Below are positions 24,501 through 37,265 of a stretch of DNA of 64,000 nucleotides, one piece after another. Origin of the DNA: Selaginella moellendorffii (lineage: Eukaryota; Streptophyta; Lycopodiopsida; Selaginellales; Selaginellaceae). Position 1 is the first letter of the stretch. Each line of letters starts with the position of its first letter. The stretch is taken from the NCBI RefSeq assembly GCF_000143415.4, contig NW_003314275.1, positions 140,709-204,708 of the forward strand, written 5' to 3'. Under the pieces are notes generated by a model. It ran no database searches. It was not told where the DNA came from and was given only the letters and a program-made list of their open reading frames with translations. The position numbers and the translations under genes are program-made.

Positions 24501-24547
24501 TCTGAAATTCCTTCTCCATTGCAGAGGTGCAGATGGAATTATCTTAG
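21503..24547 (+). CDS. Crinkler/RHS-type (CR) protein, copy 1: P-loop NTPase with REase-like C-terminus
   Basis: Predicted exons are 21503-24233, 24288-24467 and 24525-24547 (977 residues). The start at 21503 is chosen because MDASSS begins the homologous copy at 28495. Residues 1-100 are charged and coiled-coil-like. A Walker A-like QSSGWGKSR is at 152-160, the family motif PPRSAFADFF at about 185-194, Walker B VLFVMDEA at about 322-329 and a FTDTNG sensor-like stretch near 364. A Pro/Lys/Gly-rich linker (605-712) repeats KAPGG/KAPGE. The C-terminal domain has GIDIVIVGF (759-767) and VQVKH (782-786), the D...QxK pattern of restriction-endonuclease-fold nucleases. CR proteins with this layout are known from oomycetes, fungi, kinetoplastids and some plants, where transposon-like or effector-like roles were proposed. 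Here the role is unknown. The second intron overlaps an apparent stop, so the true C-terminus differs from the unspliced frame. Confidence 0.8.
24234..24287 (+). other. intron in CR copy 1 (54 nt, phase 1)
   Basis: GTACGT...CTCCAG. Its length is a multiple of three and it lacks stops, so the unspliced frame stays open here. The equivalent intron in copy 2 is 44 nt and must be spliced to keep frame, which proves the intron. Confidence 0.85.
24468..24524 (+). other. last intron in CR copy 1 (57 nt)
   Basis: The donor GTAAGT lies inside the apparent stop region and the acceptor is TTGCAG. The same intron occurs in copy 2 (31453-31508) and in the remnant at 831-892. Confidence 0.75.
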
Positions 24548-25512
24548 GTGGTGAGATTTAAGGACTAGAATCAAGAGCAAGTGCCAATATTTTAATTATT
24601 AAAACTGAATGATTCCTTTTCTATTTTTTTTGCATGTGGTAATGTTGTATTATTCAGGTTTCTGATGGTTTATGTTATAATAGTTAAACAAATAATGATA
24701 ATTGATTAAAAAATTTACAAATTTAATTATAAAATGTTAATTATATTTTAAAATGTGCATCAAAAGTTTTAGGCAAAGCTTTGGTTGAAAGTATAGAATA
24801 TCATTCCAACACTTAGATGTGAAATAGCAAAGGTAACAAACTCACATTCTTAAAGAAAATTGGGTTTAAGAGTTAACTTTTGACATTGCTAGTAATAAAA
24901 GCTATAAGGATATTGAAGTTAATACAAATACAAATAAATGTTATATAGAATGAGCTATATGCTATGATGTGGTTGCCACTAAAGTATCATCAAGTTTATC
25001 ATTTTGTCCAATTAGAGTTGCTATTAGTAATATATTATGGATTTAGTTTATGTATTATTGTATTTTAACTGTAACACTACCGAAATATAATTATTAAACA
25101 ATAAGAAAAACTTTGGTGACTATTATAAATTATAACTACAAAAGAAATTTTGAAAAAACTTCAGGATAAGCCATATTCTCTGCTGCTGCTCACAAATTTC
25201 TCCTCTCTACACTTCATGTTAATTTTTGTTTTTGTCAGGTGTACAAAAAAACCCATTTTCGTTAAAGTGAGACCATTTTGAGTCTCACTTAGTATATTAA
25301 TCATTTTCTTAATTTTTATTAATTATATTATCTAAAAACACATATACTTAGATAATTAATTAGGCTTAATTAAAGGAATATTCCAGTTTGATTCAAATTA
25401 TACAGCAAATAATTATTATAAAATAAGAGTTTTTTACAAACAAAACCCACTCATGTGCAAAAAAGTAAATATACCAAAGATATATTTATTAAAAATGTGA
25501 GTATATTACTAT
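24548..25512. other. AT-rich 3' flank of CR copy 1
   Basis: There is no gene. The segment is repeated after CR copy 2 (31532-33030), which defines the length of the duplicated unit. It contains a TIR-like motif with a hairpin at 25255-25288 (see findings). Confidence 0.7.
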
Positions 25513-25640
25513 ATTGGAATTTTGGTAGTTGTCAGATTGGTTTCAATCCGGACCACTCACTCTTATATACAAACTAGGGTTTTTGGGTTAATTAATATGC
25601 ACATTTTCTGTATTCCCTTTCTATATTATAAGCACTCACA
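25513..25640 (+). repeat. partial gypsy LTR
   Basis: It matches the right part of the LTR at 20995-21172, including the shared block GGTTTCAATCCGGACCACTC, and ends AGCACTCACA. The left part is missing. Confidence 0.7.
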
Positions 25641-25985
<345 letters not shown>

Positions 25986-25989
25986 TAAG

Positions 25990-27829
25990 GGGCCCTCCAA
26001 GGGAAGCTCGAAGGTAGCTTTGTTAACATCTTTATTGACATGGGTGCTTTGGATAATTTTGTGGCTGCAGACATAGTCTGGCAAATTGGAATAATGATGC
26101 AGCAGATGGGTGAACCAAGGACTATAGAGTTTGTTCAAAGTAGCCAAAGCACCGATGAGGTACTTCGATAAGTAAGAGTCAAAGTAAGGACATGGAAAGT
26201 AGACATGGATTTCACTATGTTGGACATGGCGGGATTTGACGTAATCTTTGGAATGGATTGGTTCAATCAATTTGTAATAGCCTTGTATGGACAAAGTAGG
26301 AACCTTGTGGTATTGGTGAATGCCCGAGGAGAACGATCAATGTGGAGGCCCAGGATCTAAAGGTAGGGAAATATAAGGCTAAAGACTCTTATTTAAACCT
26401 GGTGTTCACGAGAGGACAACTCACTAAAGGAACCAAGGCAACATTTTTGTGTTTACTTTCGGTGAGGAGTGACAAAAAGACAGGAAAAGAAGAAGTACCT
26501 TTAGTGATCTAGCGGGTGTTGGACCAATTCCAAGATACCATGCCGAAGGAGCTACCTGCAAGGTTACCCCCCGCACAACCAATAGAACATAAGATTGAGC
26601 TAGTCGAGGGTGCTAAGGCGGTGGTTCATCCCTCTTATTGTTTAAATGAAAAGGAACTCGAGGAACTCAAGCACCAACTAAAAGAGTTGGTGGACAAAGG
26701 GTATGTTAGGTTAAGCAAGTCACCGTATAGGGCACCAGTGTTATTTGTGAAAAAGAAAGGTGGATCTACGCGTATATGCATAGACTACCGGTTGCTTAAC
26801 AAATATACAAAGAAGAATAAGTACCCTTTGCCAAGGATTGAAAACCTATTTGATAGGTCAAGAAAGGCAAAATACTTCTCGAGGATTGACTTAAGGTTAG
26901 GATATTACCAGATTAGGGTAGCAAAGGAAGATGTCGAGAAAACAACTTATACCTTGTACCTTGTGGCTGATAATTTTTCCATGCCTACCATAATTCTCCT
27001 GTTCTAGGCGGGCATATGGGACATCATCGTGTGACCGAGAAGCTACACAGGTCTTTCTATTGGCTGGAGATGCGACATGATGTCATTCGATGAAGGACGG
27101 TTGGAGTCAATTGCAGTTTTTTGTCCGTTTGAGTTGGTAGCATTTGATCTTATGGGACTTTTTTCATGATTGATTGTTGGCAATGAATATGTTATTATTG
27201 CTTCTGACTATTTGACTCGTTGGGTGGATGTTGGTGCTCTTGCTAGTGCCTCTGCAACTACTATTAGATACTTCCTCCTCAATCGAGTGATGTTTCAGCA
27301 TTTTTGTCCGGAGCGAATTCTTTCGGATAATGGTCCCATATTTATAACTAAGGCATTTCATGTTTTGACGTCTCAGTTGGGGATATGCCACACTTTCACA
27401 ATCAAACGGTTTGGTGGAATGGTTTGTTCAGACATTCAAAGGAATGATCGCAAAGTACGTGAACTTTTAGCATTTGGATTGGGATGGTTATTTGCCATCT
27501 CTTTGGTATGCATATGTCACAGGGGTGTAGAGTTTTGTTGGTGCTTCACCATATAAACTTTTATATGGTCATGATCCAATATTACCAATGGAGTTGGGTT
27601 TACCTTCACAATTGCCATGAGCTGCCAATGCTAGGTCGTGGGATTAATATTTGATGAGCATTCTTCCATTTGTCTGAGTAGAGTCTACTGAACATTTAGG
27701 TTGTGTACAAGTGGGATAACTATGCTACAACTCCCATTATCGTCCACATGCAAAGTACAAAGTGTAGTTTGTTTTCCCCATCTTACAATACGTGGTTTAT
27801 CTAAGGGAATCCTTGCTTAGTGGAAATAA

Positions 27830-27830
<1 letters not shown>
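25990..27830 (+). pseudogene. rearranged Ty3/gypsy fragment: protease, RT start, integrase
   Basis: The first part encodes a retroviral-type aspartic protease region (IDMGALDNFVA, with the usual DSG/DTG triad altered to DMG, and VIFGMDWF). The RT N-terminus follows (26516-26960: [45 protein letters not shown]). At about 26965 the sequence jumps directly to the integrase zinc region (GGHMGHHRVTEKL) and continues as a diverged copy of 19840-20740 with stops. The RT catalytic box and RNase H are deleted. This is a dead element. Confidence 0.85.
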
Positions 27831-27926
<96 letters not shown>

Positions 27927-28105
27927 GTATGTATGTATGTATATATATATATGTATGTATGTATATATATATATGTATATATGTATATATATATATGTAT
28001 ATATGTATATCTATATATGTATATATGTATATGTATATATGTATATATATATATATATGTATATATGTATATATATATATATGTATATATGTGTGTGTAT
28101 GTGTT
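27831..28105. repeat. TA/TG microsatellite with GTATATAT interruptions
   Basis: About 275 bp of TATA and GTAT repeats. All frames through it (YIYIYI) are spurious. Confidence 0.95.
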
Positions 28106-28494
28106 AAAAAAAGATAAATGCAATAGAAGATATATTAAGTTAATAAAAAAATAAAACTCAGTTTTTTAGATATATTAATGTATATAAATAAATTAGCTTC
28201 TATGATAGTTTGGACTTCCACAATAATAATAATAAGCAAAATTTCATTCTATCTATATAGTCACAACATTTATGTAATTTTTATTTAAATATTTTTTTCA
28301 TTCATTATTAAGTTTCTATACATATTTTTATATACATATTTATATAGAACTTTAACTCCATAATCTTTATAAGTATTAGCTTTCACCTAATAATCTATTG
28401 ATCCGACGGCTGTCGTTGGTTGAACGGTGACGATTGTTTCAAAAGACCTCATGTTAGGGTTTTTGAGAGGTCTTTGTAGGGTTAAGTTCAAGCT
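28106..28494 (+). promoter_or_regulatory. 5' flank of CR copy 2
   Basis: Nearly identical to the sequence before CR copy 1, including ATCCGACGGCTGTCGTTGG, so the duplication includes the upstream region. Confidence 0.5.
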
Positions 28495-31400
28495 ATGGAC
28501 GCCTCTTCATCTACAAAGCGTGGGCGAGAGCCGGGTGAAGAGGGAGAGCAGGAGGAGAAAAAGCGACTTAAAAGAGGTGAGATTGCTCTTATGAACTGGC
28601 GTCTGCAGGGGGCACTTGCGGGAATTGCAGACCTTGAATGCAAATTGTGGGAAGCCGGGGAGGATGCCGAACTAAACGAACTAAAGGAGCAGATAGCCTC
28701 AGAGAAAGTGCGGGCGAGGGGACTCGAGGTGGATAAGTTGAAACTGGAACGCGAGCTCTCTGAAATCCTCAAGCCGCCACGTCAATCCTTGAAAAGAGTG
28801 GAGGGTATTGCCGAATCAGCATTTGCGCAGGAGTACCAAAGAGTTGGGGGATTAGACAACGTGGAGTCATTGCGTGAGAAGCTGGAAGAAACAGGAGACA
28901 TGTGGAAGACGGAGAAGAACATGATAGCACCTGTTGTCACGTTAGTTCAGTCGAGTGGCTGGGGAAAGTCGAGGATTACCTGCGAGCTTGCGAATTTAGG
29001 TGTGTTCGTCATCTACTGCTCATTCGCTTCATCTGGCACCGCGTACCCTCCAAGGTCTGCCTTTGCGGACTTCTTCTACACAAACGCCGTCAAATTGCTC
29101 AGCTCGGGTCCTACGCTTTTGTCGCAGAGCAGGTTCATGCTCTTCTGCATTGACTACTTTGTGTCATGCATCGAGGCTCTTCTGCAGCTGACTTCCGGGG
29201 AGGACCCCATGGATGCCAAGAGGTTCTTGAACGATCTCATGGTTGGGGAGAACTTTTGGGGACTGGTACAGGCGAAGATGGAGATAGGAAGCGAAGCCCG
29301 GGAGGAGTTTGCGAAGCGCCTTGACGTCGGCCTGAAACAGAAGCCTGGCGAGAACACCAATATCTGGGGCATCTGGGAAAGTAAGGTGTTTAAGAAGTAC
29401 AACACGCTTGAAGGTCTACTGTCGAATGTTCCAGCTCCTGCCAAAGGAAAACTGAAGGTCCTGTTTGTCATGGACGAAGCCCGATGGTTTGCTTGGCATG
29501 ATGATCCGACAACTGTTGCTGCATTTGTTCCTGCAAGGAGAGCTTCCAGGGTGTTGCCTGAAAATGGGAGTGTGTCGGAGATGTTCACCGACACAAACGG
29601 GAGGCTAAACAATTTTGTGCCGGCCAATAAGGCAGATAGTAGCGATCGAGTGGCTGCGGCGGGAAAGCTAGTTGCACATCCAGCGTACTGCTTTTTCTTC
29701 GCACACTTGCCATCGGACGAACAAACAGGTGGCCTTCGGCTTGCTCAAGTTCAAGATCTGGGTCGTCTTTGCGGCTATGGTCGGCCACTGTGGCAAGCAT
29801 TGGTGAAGGCTTCCAGAAGTGCAGGTGACGTGCTGCTTTTGGCTGTAGATAAGCTCCTGGGTGGCACTGGTTCGTTCAACGAGTTTTTGTTTGAAAGAGG
29901 ACGTCTATCAGATGAGGCTTGTCTGGCTACACTGGGCTGCAGAGTATGCATCGACATCAATCCGCATGCCACAATTATCACTGATATGGTTGCAAGTCAC
30001 CTACTTAGCGTGATGTCCATTTCTGATGACCAGACTCTTGTTTGGACGCATTGGGCTACGGAGCCACTGGTTGCAGCGGCTGCAGCACAGGTCTTGCGTG
30101 CACAAGGGAAGATGGGGAGGACAGGGTGGGAGGAGTGCTTGGAGGCACTTGTAACTGGGATGAAGCGTGGATGGGTTGATCGAGGTTACAGGGGCGAGTT
30201 GGTTGCACGGGTGCTGCTACTACTTGCAGTGGATAATCCAGGCAGAAGTTCATGGAAGTGCTTTACTTTTGACGAGCTTTGCCATGGCTTAAGTGGGAAG
30301 TCGCTGTCCGATCTTATTGGAGAAGATGAGCAGAATTCAGCATCTCCGGCCCCCAAGGCTCCAGGTGGTGGAGAAGAAGCGCAGGTGGAAGTAAACATGC
30401 CGCCACCTCCGGCCTCAGCTTTGAAAGTAAACAAAAAATTTTCGGCGTCCCTGTCCAAAGCTCCAGGAGAAAAAGCGCAGGTCAAAGTAAACACGCCGCC
30501 ACCTGAGGTGAAGTCGCCATCTCCAACGCTGACAGCCTCGAAAGCTCCAGGTGGAAGTACGCACAATGCTGAAGGGGAAGGGGAAACAAAACAAGCAGGT
30601 GGCTCTATAGATGGAAGTGGTAAAGAAGAAATCCACAGAAACATGGGTGAAGCCAAGTTTTTTTGCTTGCTATTCAGGAAAACCGACTTCCGACTGCAGG
30701 ACCTCACCGCAAAAGATTTGCTTGAATTTGGAAAGGCTGGCGTGGGAATCATTTGCCGTGAAAATGAATGGGGCATAGACATCGTCATCGTTGGGTTCTT
30801 TGGTGACACGTTTAGCCTGGAGACGATGACACTCATTTTGGTGCAGGTGAAACACACAGAGAAACTTGATGTTGATTTAGCATGTGCTAAATGCTCTCTG
30901 GAGTTTTCTCAAATGTTGAGTAGCAGTGCAGGGCCTCAAGGTTGGACTGGGTTGAAGGTGCCATACGCCAGTCTGGTTTTGAATGTGGCCCATGTGCCTT
31001 CCAGCAGTGTTCGTTACAGAACTAGGAAACTTGTCACAGAAGCATTGCTGAAGAAGACACCTGCAAATCAGTCCATGACAATGGCTCTCCATGACGCTCA
31101 TCCGGAATGCAAAGGCCTTCAGGGATGGACAGAAGGCTATGATGGGGATAGATCACACCCGGTCTTCAAGTCATGGGAACGGTATTTTGCTTCAGATGAT
31201 CGTCTCCAACACATTGTGGTCATTCAAGGTAATTTCATTTTCAATCAGTTGATGTTCTCTTTTGCTCTCCAGGTTTGGATGCATTCTCATCCAAGGACGA
31301 AGTGAAAGACCTGGTCGACATCTCTCTGGATTCTACTGCAGACATGAGGAAACTAGAACAAGTTCAGAAGACGCATGCACATAGAATGTTCGGATGGGTT

Positions 31401-31531
31401 AAGAACACGGGAATGCGCAAGTGTTTGGAGCCAAAGCTCAGCGTGAAAAAGAGTAAGTAAAGCTGAGAATTTTTTGAGAAATAATCTGAAATTCTTTCTC
31501 CATTGCAGAGGTGCAGATGGAATTATCTTAG
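28495..31531 (+). CDS. Crinkler/RHS-type (CR) protein, copy 2
   Basis: Predicted exons are 28495-31228, 31273-31452 and 31509-31531 (978 residues). The architecture is the same as copy 1: charged coiled-coil N-terminus, QSSGWGKSR P-loop, VLFVMDEA Walker B, KAPGG linker and a C-terminal GIDIVIVGF/VQVKH nuclease-like domain. From about residue 105 onward the two proteins differ at only a few positions, while residues about 29-100 differ at roughly a third of sites. The first intron is 44 nt and out of frame, so translation without splicing would end in about 30 unrelated residues. No disabling mutation is seen in the spliced frame. It could be a functional gene. The role in the plant is unknown. 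Confidence 0.8.
31229..31272 (+). other. intron in CR copy 2 (44 nt, phase 1)
   Basis: GTAATT...CTCCAG. Removing it restores the same protein sequence as in copy 1 after the equivalent intron. Confidence 0.85.
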
Positions 31532-31776
31532 GTGGTGAGATTTAAGGACTTTGTAGATTCTAGAATCAAGAGCAAGTGCCAATATTTTAATTAATTTTTT
31601 TGCATGTGGTATGGTGTATTATCCAGGTTTCTGACGGTTTATGTTATAATGGTAAAACAAATAATGATAATTGATTAAAACTTTTACAATTTTAATTATA
31701 AAATTTTAATTATATTTTGAAATGTGCATTAAAATTTTTAGGCAAAGCTTTGATTGAAAGTATAGAATATCACTCC
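31532..31776. other. 3' flank of CR copy 2, first part
   Basis: Matches 24548-24805. It is interrupted at 31777 by rDNA. Confidence 0.7.
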
Positions 31777-32383
<607 letters not shown>

Positions 32384-33030
32384 GATGTAAAATAGTAAAG
32401 GTATTAGTAATATCCTTATAAGTTTCATTACTAGCAATGTCGAAAATTAACTCTTAACCTCAATTTTCTTTAAGAATGAGAGTATATAAAGGAGTGATAG
32501 TGTGGTGATGTGGTTGCCACTAAAGTATCATCAAGTTTATCATTGCACCAATTAGAGTTGTTATTAGTAATATATTATGGATTTAGTTTATGTAATATTG
32601 TATTTTAATTGTAACACTAATGAAATATAATTATTAAACAATAAAAAAAACTATAGTGACTATTATGAATTACAACTACAAAAGAAAATTTGAAAAAACT
32701 TTAGGATAAGCCATATTCTCAGCTACTGCTCACAAATTTCTCCTCAGTACACTTCATGTTAGTTTTTGTTTTTGTGAGCATACAAAAAAGTCCATTTCTG
32801 TTTTGGAGGTCTCACTTAGTATATTAATCATTTTCTTAATTATATTATCTAAAAAACATATACTTAGCTAATTAATTAGGATTAATTAAAGGAATATTCA
32901 AGCTTGATTCCCATTATACAGCAAATAATTAATATAAACTAAGAGTTTTTTACAAACAAAACCCACTCATGTGCAAAAAAGTAGATATACCAAAGATATG
33001 TTTATTAAAATGCAAGTACATTAGTATATT
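32384..33030. other. 3' flank of CR copy 2, second part, with a small inversion
   Basis: It resumes the flank after the rDNA insert. About 32402-32482 is the reverse complement of the matching stretch in copy 1 (about 24841-24925), then the direct match continues from about 32505 to 33030. Confidence 0.75.
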
Positions 33031-33459
33031 TTCACCTCTTATGTCAAAATTTCTAGCTAATAAAACCATGTTTCTTAATAGTACATATCATCATGTAAGT
33101 GGTAGAATTTATTGATATATGGAAAAAAATCTTTGGATACATCTGATAGAGTAACATCTTTGACTCGATTTCATATGATGTTTTTTCTATTATAGCATCC
33201 ACAAAAGTGACTTTCTGTGCATCAGTATACACCAATAAAGTTCAAATTGAAAGCCACAGTCATGTAAAAATGGTAAGTTCGTTTAGTTTTGTAGAAAACA
33301 ATCCTTGCCAAAAATTCAATCAGTTTCATATCTTGTGATCAAAGAGGTTTTGATAAGTAATAAAATTGCCAATCCTTTGCCTCCAACTTCTTCTCAAAAA
33401 ACTCATACATGTAAAATCATTAGAACATTGGATAATCCTCAATATGATCACTCACATAA
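33031..33459. other. no gene recognised
   Basis: AT-rich with only short frames on both strands. It lies just beyond the end of the CR duplication and next to the decayed minus-strand gene. Confidence 0.45.
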
Positions 33460-35130
33460 GAACTATATCAGAGAAGACATTTGTTACGCTTTATAAGTTT
33501 CTTGAGTGTGTCTGCTAGAGTACATAATTCACCAGTATCTAGTTTGTTGGGGTCAAATGAACAAGGATGCAAACATCCAAACTGTCTTAAACAGTAACAT
33601 TTATCTGGTGTGTCGTTTAGAATGAAAACTTCAAACTCACTGATGTCTGGATGAAGTTTCATTGAGGTGAAGCAGGTAGAGTGCTCGATGTTGAGTACAG
33701 TCTGTCAAGAAGTGTCAGTGAAGCTGGTTGCTACAAGATCTCCATTTCTTCCATCTTGAGCTTGAAATTTTTGAAAGATTTCTCTAGTATAATTTGACCA
33801 AGCTCATTGCAAATGTCTTCATCATGCATTTTATATCGAAATATGTTTGTTAGCACACCAAGCCTCCCCAAAGCATATTCAAGGTTAATATCTCAAGAGC
33901 TTGTCCAAAGAGCCAATGTCATATTATACTAATCTGACAAATTGTGCATACACAATAGAAACTTTTGTTGCACTTGGCTGGAGTAATAACTTTTCTTTGT
34001 CCTTGTCCCTGAAGCTAATGTAACACTTAACTGTGAGGAGGCTATATATCTTAAATAGAGAAAGATATTTTCATGGACAATATTAGCCTGTGACCTCACG
34101 CTAAGGGCAAGGACAAAAATGTTTACCTCGAATTTGGTTGATTCACTTTGTCTGTGCTTTTTCTTGGCAAGTTTCCTGAGTCTCTCCTGGTGACTATGTA
34201 CAAGCTTGTCATTGAGGCTACTCTTGTGCTGATTCTTTGCCTTCGTGTTCGCAAGATTGGATATCTCAATGATGGTATCTTGTGGTGTTAATCCCTTCAT
34301 GATTTAGAAGTATCGCATTGAGAATTTTGCCTACATGTCCTTCATGTATATCAAGTCAGAAAAGATCTCTTGCATTGCTTTTGTTGAGTACTGCCTAGAC
34401 ATGATGATGAATTTGATTGTTGGATTTTTTGTTGTTTCCTTGCCTATCCTTTCAATAAATATCCAACCATCCTCATCCATAGTGATTAGGATTGCATCAC
34501 CTAGATCCACTCCCTACACTATTGCTTGCAACCTTGCTCCAAAGTTCACATCTAACCCTCTTCTGTGGTGGTTCATCATCTTCTTCTTCTTTACATGATG
34601 AGGAAGGACTCTTATCTTTAATTTCATCACTACTCTTGTCACTTTTTGTCTCGCTATTATCCTCTTCATTATCATTATGTTGTACCTTATCTTTTTCTTC
34701 GATGTTATCATCTCTTTTGTCATCATCGTCCTCACTCTCTTGATCATTGGAAGTTGATGTTAATGACGCTTAAGGTATATTTATCATCAACAACCTAATT
34801 TAAGTCCATCATTTGGATTGTAGTTGGAGAGGTCATGGAATGGATGCTTTGATTCTTCTGTTTCTCTCTGATCAAAAAGTCTCTCAGTTAGAATCCTATT
34901 GCTGACTGTCCATAACAACAATGCCCTTGACAAGGTTAGATTGTCCTTGAGGATTCCATAAGTAGTGAAGGTTGTATGGATTCCTTTCTCTGCAAGATAT
35001 ATTGTAGTTGATAGAATAAACTCTGAGTCTTGAATGATATTCCTAACACTAGATCATCATCTTGTATCTCCAACATCCACTTCTGTGGTAGTGTGGAGTT
35101 GCAGCCTCTTTTCACTCTGACAGACTCATG
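33460..35130 (-). pseudogene. decayed multi-exon gene of unrecognised family
   Basis: Read on the minus strand, several stretches have clear protein character in changing frames. About 35065-34795 includes LTLSRALLLWTVSNRILTER. About 34770-34515 is an acidic Glu/Asp/Lys/Ser region with SDEIKDKSPSSS and PPQKRVRCELW. About 34500-34330 contains DEDGWIFIERIGKETT and SRQYSTKAMQEIF. About 34300-34127 contains HQERLRKLAKKKHRQSE and ends in a GTAAAC donor. A Cys-containing piece at 33662-33468 reads KCYCLRQFGCLHPC. Intervening stops and frame changes indicate decay. A palindromic repeat (TTAGCGTGAGGTCACAGGCT on the minus strand, about 34085-34110) sits in the intron after 34127, as in the genes of element A. 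I do not recognise the family. Confidence 0.5.
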
Positions 35131-35209
35131 TTTTAGATTGCTAGGCCTAGAAACATGAAAGAACTTATTAGAATTACTTAAAATATTTTTGAAATGGGAG
35201 AGAATGGAT
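35131..35209. other. short spacer
   Basis: Nothing recognised. Confidence 0.4.
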
Positions 35210-36539
35210 CCTAGTGTGAGGCCTCATGCTAAGTGAAAGGGGTAGTAATTCTATATGAGGTTAATAGCATTAAGGCTCATGAATGGATGGGGTGTATGAA
35301 AGGGGTAGTGGAGGTAATTCTATAGGAGGTTATTAGCATAAGGCCTCACACTTAAGAATGGATGGGCTGTGTTTGCCGATTCCTTGATAATAATCTTACT
35401 TGCCCATTCGTCCTATGGATAGACGTTTGAGCAAGATTACTGTCAATAAACTAGACAAACTAAAATCCTTTTAGCACTTTAGAATGAGGCCTCACGCTAA
35501 TCCTTAAGCATGAGCCCAGTCACAGTGTGTTGATGGAGGTTACTAGCACGAGGCCTCACACTTAGGATTGCTTGTGATATTTTTCCCAGTTTCTTGGTGA
35601 CAATCTTATTCACTTGTGCAATAACACATGCATGCAAAGGAGATTGCTGTCGAGAAACTAAACTAGAGGAGGTGAGTGGGCATTTTTTCTTGGTGTGAGG
35701 CCTCACACTAAGGTTTTTGTGTGTGGTTGGACACCATCCATTTGCAGATTGGATTAAGGTATTATGGAGGGATGAAGTCATTTTCTTGGCATAAGCCCTC
35801 ATGCTATTCATTTATATGCATTTGTTTCTTACTACTTTAGGTGTCTAACTCGCCAATTCATCTTTGGGGTAAATGTTCAAACAAGATTGCTCCCCAAACA
35901 CTTGCAAGACTAGGGAAATAGTGGAAGGTTGTATGTTTAGATGTTTGCTTAGCATGAGACCTCATGCTAAGTTTTTTACATGAGGTCGGACACCATACTT
36001 TTGTGGGTGGGCTTTAGGTGTGCTGAGGCAATGCAGGCTTTTCTTGGCATGAGGCCTCACGCTAAAGGCTTCACTGAAAGACTTAGTGCAAGGCCTTAAA
36101 TTAAAACATTGATGTGAGGCCTAATGCTAAGGAAATTTTTTGTTTTATGCTTTTGTTCTTAGTTTCAGGAAAGGTAACTGGTGGCCTCATGCTAGATTTT
36201 TTCTGGCTATCGTTTTAGTAAAGGTGACTGGCTTTAGCACAAGGCCTCACACTTAGACTATTTCATGGCAATAGGGAAGGTGACTGGCTTTAGCACGAGG
36301 CCTCATGCTTAGATTTTTCCATGGCTATTGGTTTCAGGAGAAGTGACTGGCTTTGGTGTGAGGCCACACGCTTACATGTCCAAGATAATGGCCTTAGCGT
36401 GAAGTTGCATGTTAAATTTTGGCTTGGCACAGAGCCTCATGTTATTAAATTAACGTGAGGCCTCATGCTAAGCCTTTCAATCTGGGCTGGAAAAGTCCCA
36501 TGCCAAGCTTGGCTTTGCATGTGAAATGGAAGTTGTGGT

Positions 36540-36630
36540 GAGGGTTAGGGTTCCTTAGAGAGGGAGAGGGAGAGGAGAGGGGAGGAGGAGAGGGAGAGGG
36601 AGAGGGAGAGGGAGAGGGAGAGGAGAAAAA
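36540..36630. repeat. (GGGAGA)n microsatellite
   Basis: About 90 bp of purine-only GGGAGA/GGAGAG repeats. Confidence 0.95.
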
Positions 36631-36964
36631 ACTCACAATTTTTTGCTCATGTTACCTCGTTTGCTCCCATTGTTGAAACCCTAAAAAATGATAGACATGT
36701 GTAGGAATATTCTTCATGTGCTAAAAACACTTGAAAATTCTTAATGCGATATCATACGCTAAAGCGTTGAATATGCCAGATGAAAATATTTTTAGTTTTA
36801 TAATATAATATGCTTTTTAGATGTAAAACTTTTACACAATAGTTTTTAGTTGTTATAAAATTTTTATTCTTTATTTTATCTCAGAAAACATTGTTGTAGT
36901 TTCCTCTTATGTCTTTTATAAATAGCAAGTTTACTCTTTTTTCTCTAGTTTATCCATTTTATCT

Positions 36965-37265
36965 CTTTTTCTTCCATTTGTCAGAAAAATATATCTTTTG
37001 AATTTTGCTCCTTATACCACATTATTTGTCTTTTCTAATTTGTCATAAAAGTATAACTTTTGGAGTTCCCTCTTTATACTAGATTATTTCACTTATCAAT
37101 ATTGTACAACTTTTGAATTTCCCTCCTTGTACCACATTATTTGTTTATTCTCACTTGTCAGTATAGTATAACTTTTGAATTTTCCTCTTTGGGCCACATT
37201 AATTATTTTATTTTTGTTGTCAAAGTTGTACAACTTTTGAATTTCACTCACTTTGGCTCATTTAG
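36965..37265. repeat. degenerate tandem repeat, about 60-bp unit
   Basis: About five units each contain a variant of AACTTTTGAATTTCCCTC followed by a CCACATTATTTG-like stretch and TTGTCA. There is no coding signal. Confidence 0.7.

Noticed and set aside
27792-28154. YIYIYI-type open frames
   Set aside because: Translation of the TA/TG microsatellite.
28902-29153. Separate small genes inside the CR frames (several on both strands)
   Set aside because: Shadow frames of the long, conserved CR coding sequence, present identically in both copies.
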